From assembly GCF_041380235.1 (NCBI RefSeq), contig NZ_JBGIYY010000003.1:1-64000 (forward strand): a stretch of 64,000 nucleotides of DNA, written 5' to 3'. Below the pieces are notes generated by a model, which had not been told where the DNA came from, did not search any database, and saw nothing but the letters and a program-made list of their open reading frames with translations. A program made the translations under genes and the position numbers. How positions within the stretch are numbered: the first letter of the stretch is position 1; each line of letters begins with the position of its first letter. The stretch comes from Glaciecola sp041380235 (GTDB lineage Bacteria; Pseudomonadota; Gammaproteobacteria; Enterobacterales; Alteromonadaceae). Shown here in pieces: positions 35,199 through 44,226 of the stretch.

Positions 35199-35915
35199 GT
35201 GCCTAACAAACCTAGCGACAGCGGAAGTGAAACAAAAGAACTGGTAGATTTTTCATCAGTGATCGCCGTAGCGATACATGACATGAAGAACTCGCTTAGC
35301 TTACTCATGCAATCTATTGAGCAAATGGCTGAGGTTATACCTAAAGAAGTCATTCAGGCCCACAACAGCTTAAACAGCGTCCATTACGAAGCCAATAGAA
35401 TGAACACTACGCTGGTACAGGTACTATCGTTGTATCGCGCTGAAATAGATGCTTTGCCCGTTAACATTGACGAAGTTTTTATTGCTGAACTGTTTGATGA
35501 AATTGTTGAGTCAAACGTCTTATATACTAATCAGCAAGGCATCAAAGTGAAGGTCAATGTAGATGAAGATTTATCTTGGTACTTAGATCGCGAGCTTATC
35601 TATCTGCTGCTGCACGACGTGCTTATTAATGCAGTGCGCTATGGGTGCAAAAATATTTGTCTTAGCGCAGATATCACTGACGAAAATCTGATTGTTTCAG
35701 TAGAGGATGATGGCCCTGGGTACCCCGCTTCGATGCTAGAAATGTCGAGTAAGGTTTTGGATCAGCACTGCATTAGCGAGGGGCGTACTGGCCTTGGGCT
35801 CTTTTTTGCTCGATTGATGGCGCACACTCATAAAAACATGGACCGGCGCGGCTCAATTAACTTAGCCAACTCAGACGTCACCGGTGGCAGTGTGTTTACA
35901 CTATCATTGCCTTAA
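35199..35915 (+). CDS. Cytosolic sensor histidine kinase without sensor domain
   Basis: A 238-residue histidine kinase with no membrane helix or recognised input domain. The phospho-acceptor helix is VIAVAIHDMKNSLSLL (His near residue 25), followed by the second dimerisation helix. The HATPase domain has the N box VLINAVRYG, G1 VEDDGPGYP, and G2 GRTGLGLFFARLM. A TTG at 35166 extends the frame; GTG at 35199, with GGA 8 nt upstream, is chosen. It is followed 32 nt later by a coiled-coil membrane protein gene, probably its operon partner. No response regulator is adjacent. Confidence 0.8.
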   Translation: MPNKPSDSGSETKELVDFSSVIAVAIHDMKNSLSLLMQSIEQMAEVIPKEVIQAHNSLNSVHYEANRMNTTLVQVLSLYRAEIDALPVNIDEVFIAELFDEIVESNVLYTNQQGIKVKVNVDEDLSWYLDRELIYLLLHDVLINAVRYGCKNICLSADITDENLIVSVEDDGPGYPASMLEMSSKVLDQHCISEGRTGLGLFFARLMAHTHKNMDRRGSINLANSDVTGGSVFTLSLP

Positions 35916-35947
35916 CTCATAACTCTTATTAGCACAGTACCGATAAT

Positions 35948-36718
35948 ATGAATCAAACCTACATCATTATTATTGTTTTAATAGCAGCCCTTATTGTAGC
36001 GGGAATAGCGGCTAGTGCCGTTCAACAACATAATGAACGCAAAGCCACTAGCAAACGAGAGGAAATTATTCGTCAGCGTGCAATTTTAGACGAAACCGAA
36101 ATTGCGGTCGGCGCCGCTCAAAAAATGAAATTGTCAAAGCGCCTTATTTCAATATTGCGCAAGCGGTCGCTATCAGCGCTAATTGAAATCTACGAACAAA
36201 ATCCGAGCAACGACTTAAAAGGTAAAGTTAGCGAGCTTCAAAAATCAATCCGTGAAATTAAAATCGACGAGCCCGCACCGGACCAATCTGCCTTTGAGTT
36301 GCCTAAGAGCGATAAGGTGATCATCAAGTACATCCAAGCTATAAAAAAACTCAGGGTGATATTAAGAAGCGAATACAAAAAAGGTAACATCAGCATTGAG
36401 GAATTTAAGGTTGAAGAAGAGGCCTTAGAGCGCCTGCAACTCAGAGTGAATATAGAAACACTTCACAAGAGAGCCACGGACGCCGTAATTAATGGTATGC
36501 AAGGTTCTGCGCGACAGTATCTTGAAAAAGCATTAGCTGCTTTGGCCAAACAAAAACAAACGAGCGCTTATATTGAAGCAAAGAGGCAAGAGGTAACCGC
36601 TATGCTCGATGGCTTAGAAAGCACACTCAAAGATAAAAATGTGCAAAATATTTTGGATGAAAAAGCAAAAGAAAAAGAAGATATCGACACACTCTTCGCA
36701 CCAAAAAAGAAATGGTAA
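35948..36718 (+). CDS. Coiled-coil protein with N-terminal membrane helix, unknown function
   Basis: I do not recognise this 256-residue protein. Residues 5-25 form a membrane helix (YIIIIVLIAALIVAGIAAS). The rest is highly charged and helical, with extended coiled-coil character (IIRQRAILDETEIAVGAAQK, VSELQKSIREIKIDE, LAKQKQTSAYIEAKRQEVTA). A proline-containing break at residues 113-120 (EPAPDQSAF) separates two helical halves, and the tail PKKKW is basic. It would stand in the inner membrane with a cytosolic coiled coil. Its place directly after the sensor-less histidine kinase suggests that it could supply the kinase's membrane contact. Confidence 0.75.
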   Translation: MNQTYIIIIVLIAALIVAGIAASAVQQHNERKATSKREEIIRQRAILDETEIAVGAAQKMKLSKRLISILRKRSLSALIEIYEQNPSNDLKGKVSELQKSIREIKIDEPAPDQSAFELPKSDKVIIKYIQAIKKLRVILRSEYKKGNISIEEFKVEEEALERLQLRVNIETLHKRATDAVINGMQGSARQYLEKALAALAKQKQTSAYIEAKRQEVTAMLDGLESTLKDKNVQNILDEKAKEKEDIDTLFAPKKKW

Positions 36719-36890
36719 CTCCCTACTCTATTTAGCCCTTCGGAGCTAAATAAATACTTCTATGGTTTAATCCATTTGATAATTCGGGTATAGTGCGCGC
36801 GCAATTTACAGCAGTCTACTGCTGACCACCGTTTATTATGCGTATTTATGACATTACGCACATGTGCACCACCTCAAAGGATACACCGAG

Positions 36891-38474
36891 TTGATTACCA
36901 CCGCTAACATCACCATGCAGTTTGGCGCTAAGCCATTGTTTGAGAATATCTCCGCCAAATTTGGCAACGGCAATAGATATGGCCTAATTGGCGCAAATGG
37001 TTGCGGCAAGTCAACCCTTATGAAAATCATGAGCGGTGAACTTGCGCCCTCAGCAGGCAATATATCAGTCTCTCCTGGAGCGCGCATCGGTACCCTTAAT
37101 CAGAATCAATACGCGTTTGAAGAATACTCCGTAATCGATGCCGTGATCATGGGTGATCCTCGCTTATGGGAAGTCAAAAAAGAGCGTGACCGCATATATT
37201 CCTTGCCTGAAATGTCGGAAGAAGATGGCATGAAAGTCGCTGATCTAGAGTCAGAATTTGCTGAAATGGATGGCTACACTGCTGAGAGTCGAGCAATCGA
37301 ATTATTGGTAGAAGCGGGAATTGAAGATAGCTATCACTTTGGTTTAATGTCTGAAGTTGCCCCCGGTATCAAGCTCCGCATACTAATTGCCCAAGCCCTA
37401 TTCGCTGAGCCCGACATTTTGCTTCTCGATGAGCCGACTAACAACCTCGACATTTACACCATAAAATGGCTTGAAGACGTTCTTAATCAGCGTAAAAGCA
37501 CCATGATCATCATCTCGCATGACCGACATTTTCTGAACGCTGTATGCACACATATGGCCGATATTGACTACGGCGAACTGCGAATTTACCCAGGTAATTA
37601 CGAAGCATACACTGCCGCTTCAAGCCTTGTACAAGAGCAATTACACACCGAAAACGCTAAGAAAAGCGCTGAAATTAAAGAGTTGCAGAGCTTTGTAGCG
37701 CGCTTCTCTGCAAATGCATCAAAAGCAAAACAAGCGACCTCTCGCGCAAAACGCATGGAAAAAATTGAATTGGACGAAGTCATTGCGTCAAGTCGTCAAA
37801 GCCCATTCATCAGATATAAGCAACACAAAAAATTACATCGCCTAGCGCTTGAAATGCATAATCTGTCGCACGGTTTTGATGGGGAAACACTTTTTACCAG
37901 TGAAGATATTTTACTGGAAGCTGGCGCCAAACTTGCCATCATCGGTGAGAACGGTGCAGGTAAAACAACCTTAGTTCGCTGCCTTGTGAACGAACTGGTT
38001 GCAAACGCAGGCACAATGAAATGGTCAGAGAATGCCTCAATCGGTTATTTAGGCCAAGACGTTAGCAATGATTTTGGCACTTCTATGAAGCTCTTTGATT
38101 GGATGTCGCAATGGCGCACACCTAAGCACGACGATTTAGCAGTTCGCGCAATTTTAGGACGCTTATTATTTACTGCAGACGACATCGAGAAAGACGTGAA
38201 AGTTTGTTCGGGTGGAGAGAAAAACCGCCTGATGTTTGGCAAACTTATGATGCAAGAAATCAATGTACTGGTAATGGATGAGCCGACTAACCACATGGAT
38301 ATGGAAGCCATTGAGGCCCTAAACAAAGCCCTCAAAGAATTTGACGGAACACTGATTTTTGTCAGCCATGACCGTGAGTTTGTATCCAGTTTAGCGACAT
38401 CAGTGATTGAAATTAAAGACACCAAACTACACTATTTTCAAGGCACTTATGACGAGTACGTCAGCGGGCGCTAA
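36891..38474 (+). CDS. ybiT: ABC-F ribosome-associated ATPase, YbiT type
   Basis: ABC-F protein (527 residues) with two ATP-binding cassettes and no membrane domain; such proteins bind the ribosomal E site and relieve stalled or hibernating translation. First cassette: Walker A GANGCGKST, LSGG-like VAPGIKLR, Walker B ILLLDEPTNNLD. Linker with FVARFSANASKAKQATSRAK. Second cassette: GENGAGKTT, CSGGEKNRL, LVMDEPTNHMD. The sequence follows E. coli YbiT closely (MSEEDGMKVADLE, VAPGIK). The start is the TTG at 36891, with AGGA 9 nt upstream and the YbiT-like N-terminus LITTANITMQFG; a GTG at 36864 is an in-frame alternative. Confidence 0.95.
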   Translation: MITTANITMQFGAKPLFENISAKFGNGNRYGLIGANGCGKSTLMKIMSGELAPSAGNISVSPGARIGTLNQNQYAFEEYSVIDAVIMGDPRLWEVKKERDRIYSLPEMSEEDGMKVADLESEFAEMDGYTAESRAIELLVEAGIEDSYHFGLMSEVAPGIKLRILIAQALFAEPDILLLDEPTNNLDIYTIKWLEDVLNQRKSTMIIISHDRHFLNAVCTHMADIDYGELRIYPGNYEAYTAASSLVQEQLHTENAKKSAEIKELQSFVARFSANASKAKQATSRAKRMEKIELDEVIASSRQSPFIRYKQHKKLHRLALEMHNLSHGFDGETLFTSEDILLEAGAKLAIIGENGAGKTTLVRCLVNELVANAGTMKWSENASIGYLGQDVSNDFGTSMKLFDWMSQWRTPKHDDLAVRAILGRLLFTADDIEKDVKVCSGGEKNRLMFGKLMMQEINVLVMDEPTNHMDMEAIEALNKALKEFDGTLIFVSHDREFVSSLATSVIEIKDTKLHYFQGTYDEYVSGR

Positions 38475-38496
38475 ACCGGTGAATTAAGATGATATG

Positions 38497-38532
38497 AAAA
38501 GTGAGGCGCCTTTCGGCTACTCACTTTTTTTT
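38497..38532. terminator. Bidirectional terminator between ybiT and mscS-type gene
   Basis: AAAAGTGA (38497-38504) and TCACTTTT (from 38521) pair around an inner GCC/GGC stem, with T-runs on both strands. It overlaps the last codons of the convergent mechanosensitive channel gene. Confidence 0.75.
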
Positions 38533-39878
38533 GCACCGGCACTTTTCACTTGCGCCATTCTTATGCCGGCCGAAGACGCGTCATCATCATTCAGCACCCG
38601 AACCTCACGCTGAGGGAACGGGATAGTAATACCGTTGGCCTTGAGGGTTTCAAAGATGATCAGCAGTAAATCACCACCCACGCGGTTTTTACCATCATCA
38701 ATTCCTTCCATCCAAAACTCCACAAACATGTTAACGCCTGAATCACCAAAGCTGTCTATTTCACAGTCGGGCTGCTCCTCAAACGGAATACCCTCGCCAC
38801 TGATTACTTTTGGATGGGTGGCAACCGCGGCCTTAATCAGTTCGACCATAGAGCGGATATCGGTGGCATAGGCGACTGAAAAGTCGACTCGATAGCGTTG
38901 TTTTGGATCTTTGTGAGTCCAGTTGACCAAAAACGTTGAGATGAATTTTTCATTGGGTACTAAAATGTCCTTTCCATCATAGGTTTCAAGTACCGCATAA
39001 CGCATTCTGAATTCTCTTACAAATCCCATCTGGCCATCTTCTAGTTCAACAAAGTCACCCACGGTAAGCGACTTGTCTAATAAAATGATGATGCCCGAAA
39101 TAAAATTTGATGCGATGGTTTGCAGACCTAAACCAATCCCTACCCCTAAAGCACCACCAAAGACGGCTAAGGTTGTAAGGTTGATACCCATGACATTAAG
39201 CAACAGTAACGCGATGATACAAAATAATGTGACTTCAAACAGTTTTGCAAACACTTCTCGAGTCGGTATATCGAGAGACTCTTGGCGTTTAATTACCGAT
39301 TGCCCGAAGTTGTTCGACGCTCTACCTAACCAAAATAGGAAGCCACCAAAAACAAGCACCCTAGCCACGCCATAAGCGGACACTTCAATATTGCCGACGG
39401 CTAAGGAAATACTTTCAAGGGAACTAATTAACAGAGGAAGTAAACCAACTAATTTTAAAAATATTAGCGGTAGGCCAACCCACTTAAAGGCTCTAGCAGC
39501 AACTGGGTTTAGAACAAGGGCGTTGATCAATGCGTTAAAAAACAGCAGTGCGGCAATCGCATAGGCGGTGTTTATCAGCCACGGCGAGTATTCAAAGTAA
39601 CTTGAAAATTCACTAGAAATAAACAGCAGCACAAATGCAAACATCGGGAACATCAGCGCGCCAATGCGGTAAATCAGATTAACAATTGGGTGGGAAGTCG
39701 GCTCTGGTGCCTGCATCGTGATTGCATTGCTTGCACGTATTTTCCAAGCGATAGAAAAAGCGATGATATAAATGAGCGCAACCAAGCAAAGCTGTATGTA
39801 GGTATGTGGGTCGCCAAGTACCGCTTCAAACTTTTGCAGAGCCACATCGGCTTGCGTAATAATCTTGTCAAAGTTCAT
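38517..39878 (-). CDS. Mechanosensitive ion channel of the MscS family
   Basis: A 453-residue inner-membrane channel protecting against hypo-osmotic shock. Five or more membrane segments fill the first 270 residues; the pore-lining TM3 and its glycine/alanine pattern lie in TLAVFGGALGVGIGLGLQTI, continued by the MscS signature ASNFISGIIILLDKSLTVGD, FVELEDGQMGFV and ILVPNEKFIST. The C-terminal alpha/beta domain follows with QREVRVLNDD. The frame opens at 39914, but AAAGG about 8 nt before the ATG at 39878 supports this start. A 14-bp perfect inverted repeat lies 20 nt upstream. Confidence 0.92.
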   Translation of the reverse strand: MNFDKIITQADVALQKFEAVLGDPHTYIQLCLVALIYIIAFSIAWKIRASNAITMQAPEPTSHPIVNLIYRIGALMFPMFAFVLLFISSEFSSYFEYSPWLINTAYAIAALLFFNALINALVLNPVAARAFKWVGLPLIFLKLVGLLPLLISSLESISLAVGNIEVSAYGVARVLVFGGFLFWLGRASNNFGQSVIKRQESLDIPTREVFAKLFEVTLFCIIALLLLNVMGINLTTLAVFGGALGVGIGLGLQTIASNFISGIIILLDKSLTVGDFVELEDGQMGFVREFRMRYAVLETYDGKDILVPNEKFISTFLVNWTHKDPKQRYRVDFSVAYATDIRSMVELIKAAVATHPKVISGEGIPFEEQPDCEIDSFGDSGVNMFVEFWMEGIDDGKNRVGGDLLLIIFETLKANGITIPFPQREVRVLNDDDASSAGIRMAQVKSAGAKKSE

Positions 39879-39897
39879 AGATACGCCTTTAGTAAAT

Positions 39898-39931
39898 GGA
39901 TTTGAAACAAACATTATTTTGTTTCAAATCC
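39898..39931. promoter_or_regulatory. Long perfect inverted repeat upstream of the MscS-type gene
   Basis: GGATTTGAAACAAA (39898-39911) and TTTGTTTCAAATCC (39918-39931) are perfectly complementary around CATTAT. It lies 20 nt before the channel's start codon and 58 nt after rhlE. No T-run follows on the minus strand, so an operator or 5'-UTR hairpin is more likely than a terminator. Confidence 0.55.
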
Positions 39932-39989
39932 AGCTTGTCGCTTAATTAACTGTCGATGTTAGGGAGCATCTTGTATTTAAGCAACTAAA

Positions 39990-41195
39990 TTAGTCTCTTT
40001 TTACTCTCTTTGGACGTTTTGGCTTTGGCGCTCTGATGGGCGCTTGGGTGCTGGGCTTTTCAGATAGACCGGCAACTTCAAGTACATTAATGTGTTGACC
40101 GATGAGGTTTTGAATCGCTTTTAATTGTTTACCGTCTTCGTTGGTTACAAAAGATACGGCACTACCTGTGGCGCCTGCACGGCCGGTTCGGCCAATGCGG
40201 TGAACGTAATCTTCCGGAACGTGCGGTAGATCATAATTGACCACATTCGGCAGCAAGTCGATATCGATGCCGCGAGCGGCAATATCAGTGGCAACAAGCA
40301 CGCGTAAATTACCCGATTTAAAATCGCTCAGGGCTTTGGTGCGAGCTCCTTGGCTTTTATTACCATGAATAGCAAGAGAGGTAAGCCCTTTCGCGTTTAG
40401 CTGTTTAGCAATGCGATTCGCACCGTGCTTTGTGCGTGAGAACACGAGCACTTGTTGCCATTTATTGTCGGCAATTAAAGTGGCTAACAGCTTACTTTTA
40501 TTCGATTTATCAACATGCACTATGTGCTGCTCGACGGTGGTCGCCGCTGCATTTTTGGGCGTGACCGAGATTTCGATAGGATCTTTAATAAACTGTTTAG
40601 CAAGCTGGCGGATATCGTCAGAGAAAGTGGCTGAAAACAGCAAAGTTTGGCGTTTAGTCGGCAATAGTTTCATGATCCTTTTAAGATCATGGATAAAGCC
40701 CATATCGAGCATACGGTCGGCTTCGTCCAACACAAGAATACTCAGATCAGTAAATTTTATCGCGTTTTGAGAATACAAATCTAACAAACGACCCGGTGTT
40801 GCAGTCAGCACGTCACTGCCCTTTCTCAGACTTTTAAGTTGAGGGTTAATCGATACCCCACCAAAGGCAACGGTAGAGTTCATATTTGTATATTTATGAC
40901 TGAGCAATACGCTTTGAGCAACCTGCGCGGCTAATTCACGGGTTGGGGTTAAAATCAGCGCTTTCACATGGTTGGGTTTGGGCCGCTGCGGATGCGCGTT
41001 AAGCATGTGCACTATTGGCAGTGCAAAAGCGCCCGTCTTACCGGTGCCGGTTTGCGCAGCTGCCATTACGTCTTTGCCGCTTAACACAGCACCAATCGCT
41101 TGTGCTTGAATAGGAGAAGGTGTTTCGTAGCCTTGGTCAGCAATTGCGTCAAGTACTGGCTTTGACAAGCCTAGTTCAGAAAATGAGACAGACAT
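39990..41195 (-). CDS. rhlE: DEAD-box RNA helicase RhlE
   Basis: ATP-dependent RNA helicase (401 residues) of the RhlE group, active in ribosome assembly and RNA turnover. All motifs are intact: Q motif YETPSPIQAQAI, AQTGTGKTGAF (I), PTRELAAQV (Ia), TPGRLLDL (Ib), VLDEADRML (II), SATFSDDI (III), VFSRTKHGA (IV), ATDIAARGIDI (V) and HRIGRTGRAG (VI). The short basic tail (APIRAPKPKRPKRVKRD) fits RhlE and would bind RNA. It is distinct from the other DEAD-box gene at 50343. Confidence 0.93.
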   Translation of the reverse strand: MSVSFSELGLSKPVLDAIADQGYETPSPIQAQAIGAVLSGKDVMAAAQTGTGKTGAFALPIVHMLNAHPQRPKPNHVKALILTPTRELAAQVAQSVLLSHKYTNMNSTVAFGGVSINPQLKSLRKGSDVLTATPGRLLDLYSQNAIKFTDLSILVLDEADRMLDMGFIHDLKRIMKLLPTKRQTLLFSATFSDDIRQLAKQFIKDPIEISVTPKNAAATTVEQHIVHVDKSNKSKLLATLIADNKWQQVLVFSRTKHGANRIAKQLNAKGLTSLAIHGNKSQGARTKALSDFKSGNLRVLVATDIAARGIDIDLLPNVVNYDLPHVPEDYVHRIGRTGRAGATGSAVSFVTNEDGKQLKAIQNLIGQHINVLEVAGLSEKPSTQAPIRAPKPKRPKRVKRD

Positions 41196-41499
41196 TAAAC
41201 GCGTTGCTCCGATATAGCTGGGTTAAAGATGATGTGCAAGCGCACAAATACAGTTTGAAAAAAGGCAAATGCCATTAAAAATCCTAATAGATAAAATAGA
41301 GAGGGAGGTCATGCCGACAGACTTGGAAAATAAGCGAATACCGACCTTAGCAGTATATCGCATTACCGATAGTAATTGATAGACAAACCCTAGCTTAATC
41401 ATTCTTTCATCGATTTGCACAAGCAATTTTTATTAATAGCCATATACTGTGACGCAACATGCTTTCCATGGCATACGTTGACCAAAATATTGTGACACA
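41196..41499. other. Intergenic stretch upstream of rhlE and a broken gene
   Basis: Contains the divergent promoter region of rhlE and the remnant at 41500. No conserved gene, RNA or strong hairpin was recognised. Confidence 0.4.
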
Positions 41500-41848
41500 G
41501 TGTTAAGCTTGTTCGATAAGCGCAAAAGCATGAGCCCTGTAAAGTCTGACAGCTTTAGCTCCCACATGGAGGGCTTTTCTTATAACTTAAACATTGCCGC
41601 ATGTTACATCAAACAAGGCCAAAACCAATTGGCATCACCTCTGATTGACAAGGTCGAAAGCACGCTCAAAGCGACAAAAGAAAAAAGAAAAAAGCAGGGA
41701 TGCGCCAGGTTTGACATTAATTCAAGTTAAGATAGATAAATTACGCGGTGAAAGTGTTGATATTGAAAGCATGTCTAAACGCTTTAAAAATCAATTATTT
41801 CCTCATGCATGGATGCCACAAAAAGATTGGGCATCTAACGATAGATAG
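41500..41848 (+). pseudogene. Frameshifted C-terminal gene remnant
   Basis: Two overlapping frames carry one protein-like sequence. The first (from GTG 41500) reads MEGFSYNLNIAACYIKQGQN and SPLIDKVESTLKATKEKRKK, and then stops at 41730. From an A-rich run at about 41673-41695 the next frame (+1) continues as LTLIQVKIDKLRGESVDIES and FKNQLFPHAWMPQKDW to 41848. The joined product looks like the C-terminal end of a helical-repeat (TPR-type) protein with an A-tract frameshift and lost N-terminal part. A resemblance to the repeat region of the response regulator at 63111 is only a guess. Confidence 0.5.
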
Positions 41849-41950
41849 CAGGTTTTCAGTCGAACCTCTCCAGATTATGACTTATTAGCCGATAAATCAT
41901 TATCGTGAGATGTATTATTATTACAAATTTTTAAAAAGGAATATTTCATT

Positions 41951-42178
41951 ATGCAGTTACCTCAAAAAAACTTGAGTTTAACAGACCGTATGATTAGAGG
42001 GGGCGTAAGTCTTGCTATGATAGTATTCGCGGTATTTTGGGCCGATCAAATCGGAGACATTTTTTTACAACTTGTCATTATAATTTTTGCCGTTTTAAAC
42101 CTGATTTCTTTTATTACCGGTTGGTGTCCCGTTTATAAATTAGCGAGCATTTCAACTTACAAAAATAAACAAGTTTAG
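41951..42178 (+). CDS. DUF2892 family small membrane protein
   Basis: A 75-residue inner-membrane protein with two helices (about residues 15-32 and 37-55) in the DUF2892/YgaP-membrane-domain family. The landmarks are LTDRMIRGGVSLAMIVFAVF, a short loop, and the C-terminal GWCPVYKLASIST with the Cys-Pro usual for this family. In YgaP this domain anchors a rhodanese; here it stands alone. AAGGA is present about 9 nt before the ATG. The GGDEF-EAL gene begins 10 nt after the stop. Confidence 0.9.
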   Translation: MQLPQKNLSLTDRMIRGGVSLAMIVFAVFWADQIGDIFLQLVIIIFAVLNLISFITGWCPVYKLASISTYKNKQV

Positions 42179-42187
42179 TTTCATCAA

Positions 42188-44113
42188 TTGTCTAAACTGC
42201 GAACCGGCATTTCTGATACTAACCTTCGTCGAAGGTTGATTTTAGGTTCAATTAGCCTTGCCGTGGCTGTTTCAATAATTTTTATTGTTGTCGCATATCG
42301 ATTGGCAAGCGACTTGGCTGAATCAACAGAAATAAGGCATTTTGATAAACAATTTCATTGGCTTTTCAGCGAGCTTGAAGAGCTCAACAAGACGATTAAC
42401 GATCCCGTTCAACAATTAGCAACCGTTAAAAATAAATTTATCTATAAGAGCATGATTGATAACATATTAGCGATTCAGGTATTGCCTGAGGATCGTACTT
42501 TTCAGGCCAACAGTATTATCAGCAAATCACCCATCGAGGAAAAACTTCGTTCGCTTAACTTTCCTAATTTTGCAAAAGGCGCATTTTTTTTAGAAGATAA
42601 ACGATTATTTTGGCAATTTAAAAGCAGTAGTGAAAGTCAATTTTCTCTGCTAGTGGTATACGAAATTAGCAGTTTGGAAGAGGCACTCGACTATGTCGCG
42701 AAACGCTTATCTATTACCGCATTTTTAACCTTTTGGTTAGCCATATGGGCAGCGTTAACGATGTCTGCAATCATCGCTAAGCGATTTGAAGAGAACAATC
42801 AAAAACTAACCTATTTAGCAATGCACGATAACCTTTCTGGTTTGAAAAATCGTACTTACTTACATGAGTTTTTTAGCACTCAGATAGAAAAGCAAATAGC
42901 TAACGAACCCAAAAATAAAGATCCAATCGGGGCGCTGCTAATCATCGATTTAAATAAATTCAAAGATGTTAATGATACTTTCGGCCACGGTATTGGAGAT
43001 GAACTCTTAATAGTTATATCTCATCGACTTCAAGCCGCAATTGACGAAAGAGATTTACTGGTAAGATATGGTGGAGATGAATTTGTCATTTGGTTCAACA
43101 TGAATGACACTAGAGACATTCAACAATTGGTCGAAAGCATTCTTTACTGCTGTACTCAGCCTGTCCCCCTTGCTAATTCTCAATTTGAAGTTGGAGCAAG
43201 TATTGGTATTGCTTATTGTCCCAACGACGGAAATAAACTAGATACCTTATGCAAGCATGCCGATATAGCAATGTACCAAGCTAAAAAGTTGCGCACAGGT
43301 TTCGAGTTCTACCAAAAGCAATTGCCCATTTTCAGTGAAAGACAGGTACTGTTGCGTGGACAATTATCGCAAGCGCTTGCGTTACAACAATTTGTGCTTG
43401 TTTACCAACCTAAAGTATCGTTGCTCGACGGAGATATTATAGGTGCAGAAGCACTTGCTCGTTGGCAACATCCAGTAGATGGTTTATTAAGTCCAGCTGA
43501 ATTTATTGATTTAATTGAGCAAAGCGATGTTATTCACAGCTTTAGCCGCTTTGTTATTTCTGAGGCGATTCGACAGGCAAAAGAATGGGAAACAACAATA
43601 AAATCAATTCCCATATCAATTAACTTGTCTGCATACAATTTAGCAGACCCTCAGATTGTGCCGTATATTTCACAGCAGTTGGACTATTATCAATTACCCG
43701 CGCATTTATTAGAAATAGAGTTAACAGAAAGTGCTAGTATGATTGATATTGAGGTTACTCAGAACGCCTTTATCGCGCTGCGCGCACTTGGCGTAAAGTT
43801 ATCGATTGATGACTTTGGAACAGGTATGAGTTCATTTGCTTACTTACGTGAACTTGACATGGACTATGTCAAAATTGACCGTTCGTTTATTGCCGCAATG
43901 CTAGGCGATAAACGTAGTGAAAAAGTGGTCAAAGGAATAATTTCTATGTGTCATAGTCTAGAGAGTGAAGTTATTGCAGAGGGTATCGAAACTAAAGAAC
44001 AGGCGCAGAAGTTGCTTGAATTAGGCTGTCGTTTGGGTCAAGGTTATTTTTATGCACGGCCTAGTTCGGCTAAAAATGTTACCGAATCTCTATTGTCCAA
44101 TCGGCGGCAATGA
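42188..44113 (+). CDS. GGDEF-EAL bifunctional c-di-GMP protein with periplasmic sensor
   Basis: A 641-residue membrane protein. Two helices (about residues 15-35 and 178-198) enclose a periplasmic domain of unknown ligand. The GGDEF domain starts near AMHDNLSGLKNRTYL and has the intact active site RYGGDEFVIW. The residue at the allosteric I-site position is Asp, not Arg (DERD instead of RxxD), so product inhibition is unlikely. The EAL domain has AEALARWQHP, the metal sites ELTESASMI and DDFGTGMSS and the catalytic lysine region DYVKIDRSFI, so it may be an active phosphodiesterase; net activity is not predictable. The start is TTG with a weak ribosome binding site, 10 nt after the DUF2892 gene. 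Confidence 0.93.
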   Translation: MSKLRTGISDTNLRRRLILGSISLAVAVSIIFIVVAYRLASDLAESTEIRHFDKQFHWLFSELEELNKTINDPVQQLATVKNKFIYKSMIDNILAIQVLPEDRTFQANSIISKSPIEEKLRSLNFPNFAKGAFFLEDKRLFWQFKSSSESQFSLLVVYEISSLEEALDYVAKRLSITAFLTFWLAIWAALTMSAIIAKRFEENNQKLTYLAMHDNLSGLKNRTYLHEFFSTQIEKQIANEPKNKDPIGALLIIDLNKFKDVNDTFGHGIGDELLIVISHRLQAAIDERDLLVRYGGDEFVIWFNMNDTRDIQQLVESILYCCTQPVPLANSQFEVGASIGIAYCPNDGNKLDTLCKHADIAMYQAKKLRTGFEFYQKQLPIFSERQVLLRGQLSQALALQQFVLVYQPKVSLLDGDIIGAEALARWQHPVDGLLSPAEFIDLIEQSDVIHSFSRFVISEAIRQAKEWETTIKSIPISINLSAYNLADPQIVPYISQQLDYYQLPAHLLEIELTESASMIDIEVTQNAFIALRALGVKLSIDDFGTGMSSFAYLRELDMDYVKIDRSFIAAMLGDKRSEKVVKGIISMCHSLESEVIAEGIETKEQAQKLLELGCRLGQGYFYARPSSAKNVTESLLSNRRQ

Positions 44114-44121
44114 TCCTTCAA

Positions 44122-44226
44122 TTACCACCATAGCTTTTTGCTAAGAAAAAAATCAATAAATTTACGCACTTTTGGCTGTTCATACTTCAATTGATGATAG
44201 TAAATGTAGGCGTTTACGGATAAACA
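44122..44226 (-). pseudogene. C-terminal fragment of a LysR-type regulator gene
   Basis: On the minus strand the last 33 codons before a TAA read VNAYIYYHQLKYEQPKVRKF and IDFFLSKKLWW. This is the typical tail of LysR effector domains (a tyrosine-rich strand, 'P-K-V-R-x-F-I-D-F'). The frame is closed by a stop at 44227-44229 and nothing LysR-like precedes it, so nearly the whole gene has been deleted. It abuts the GGDEF-EAL stop codon, 8 nt away. Confidence 0.6.
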
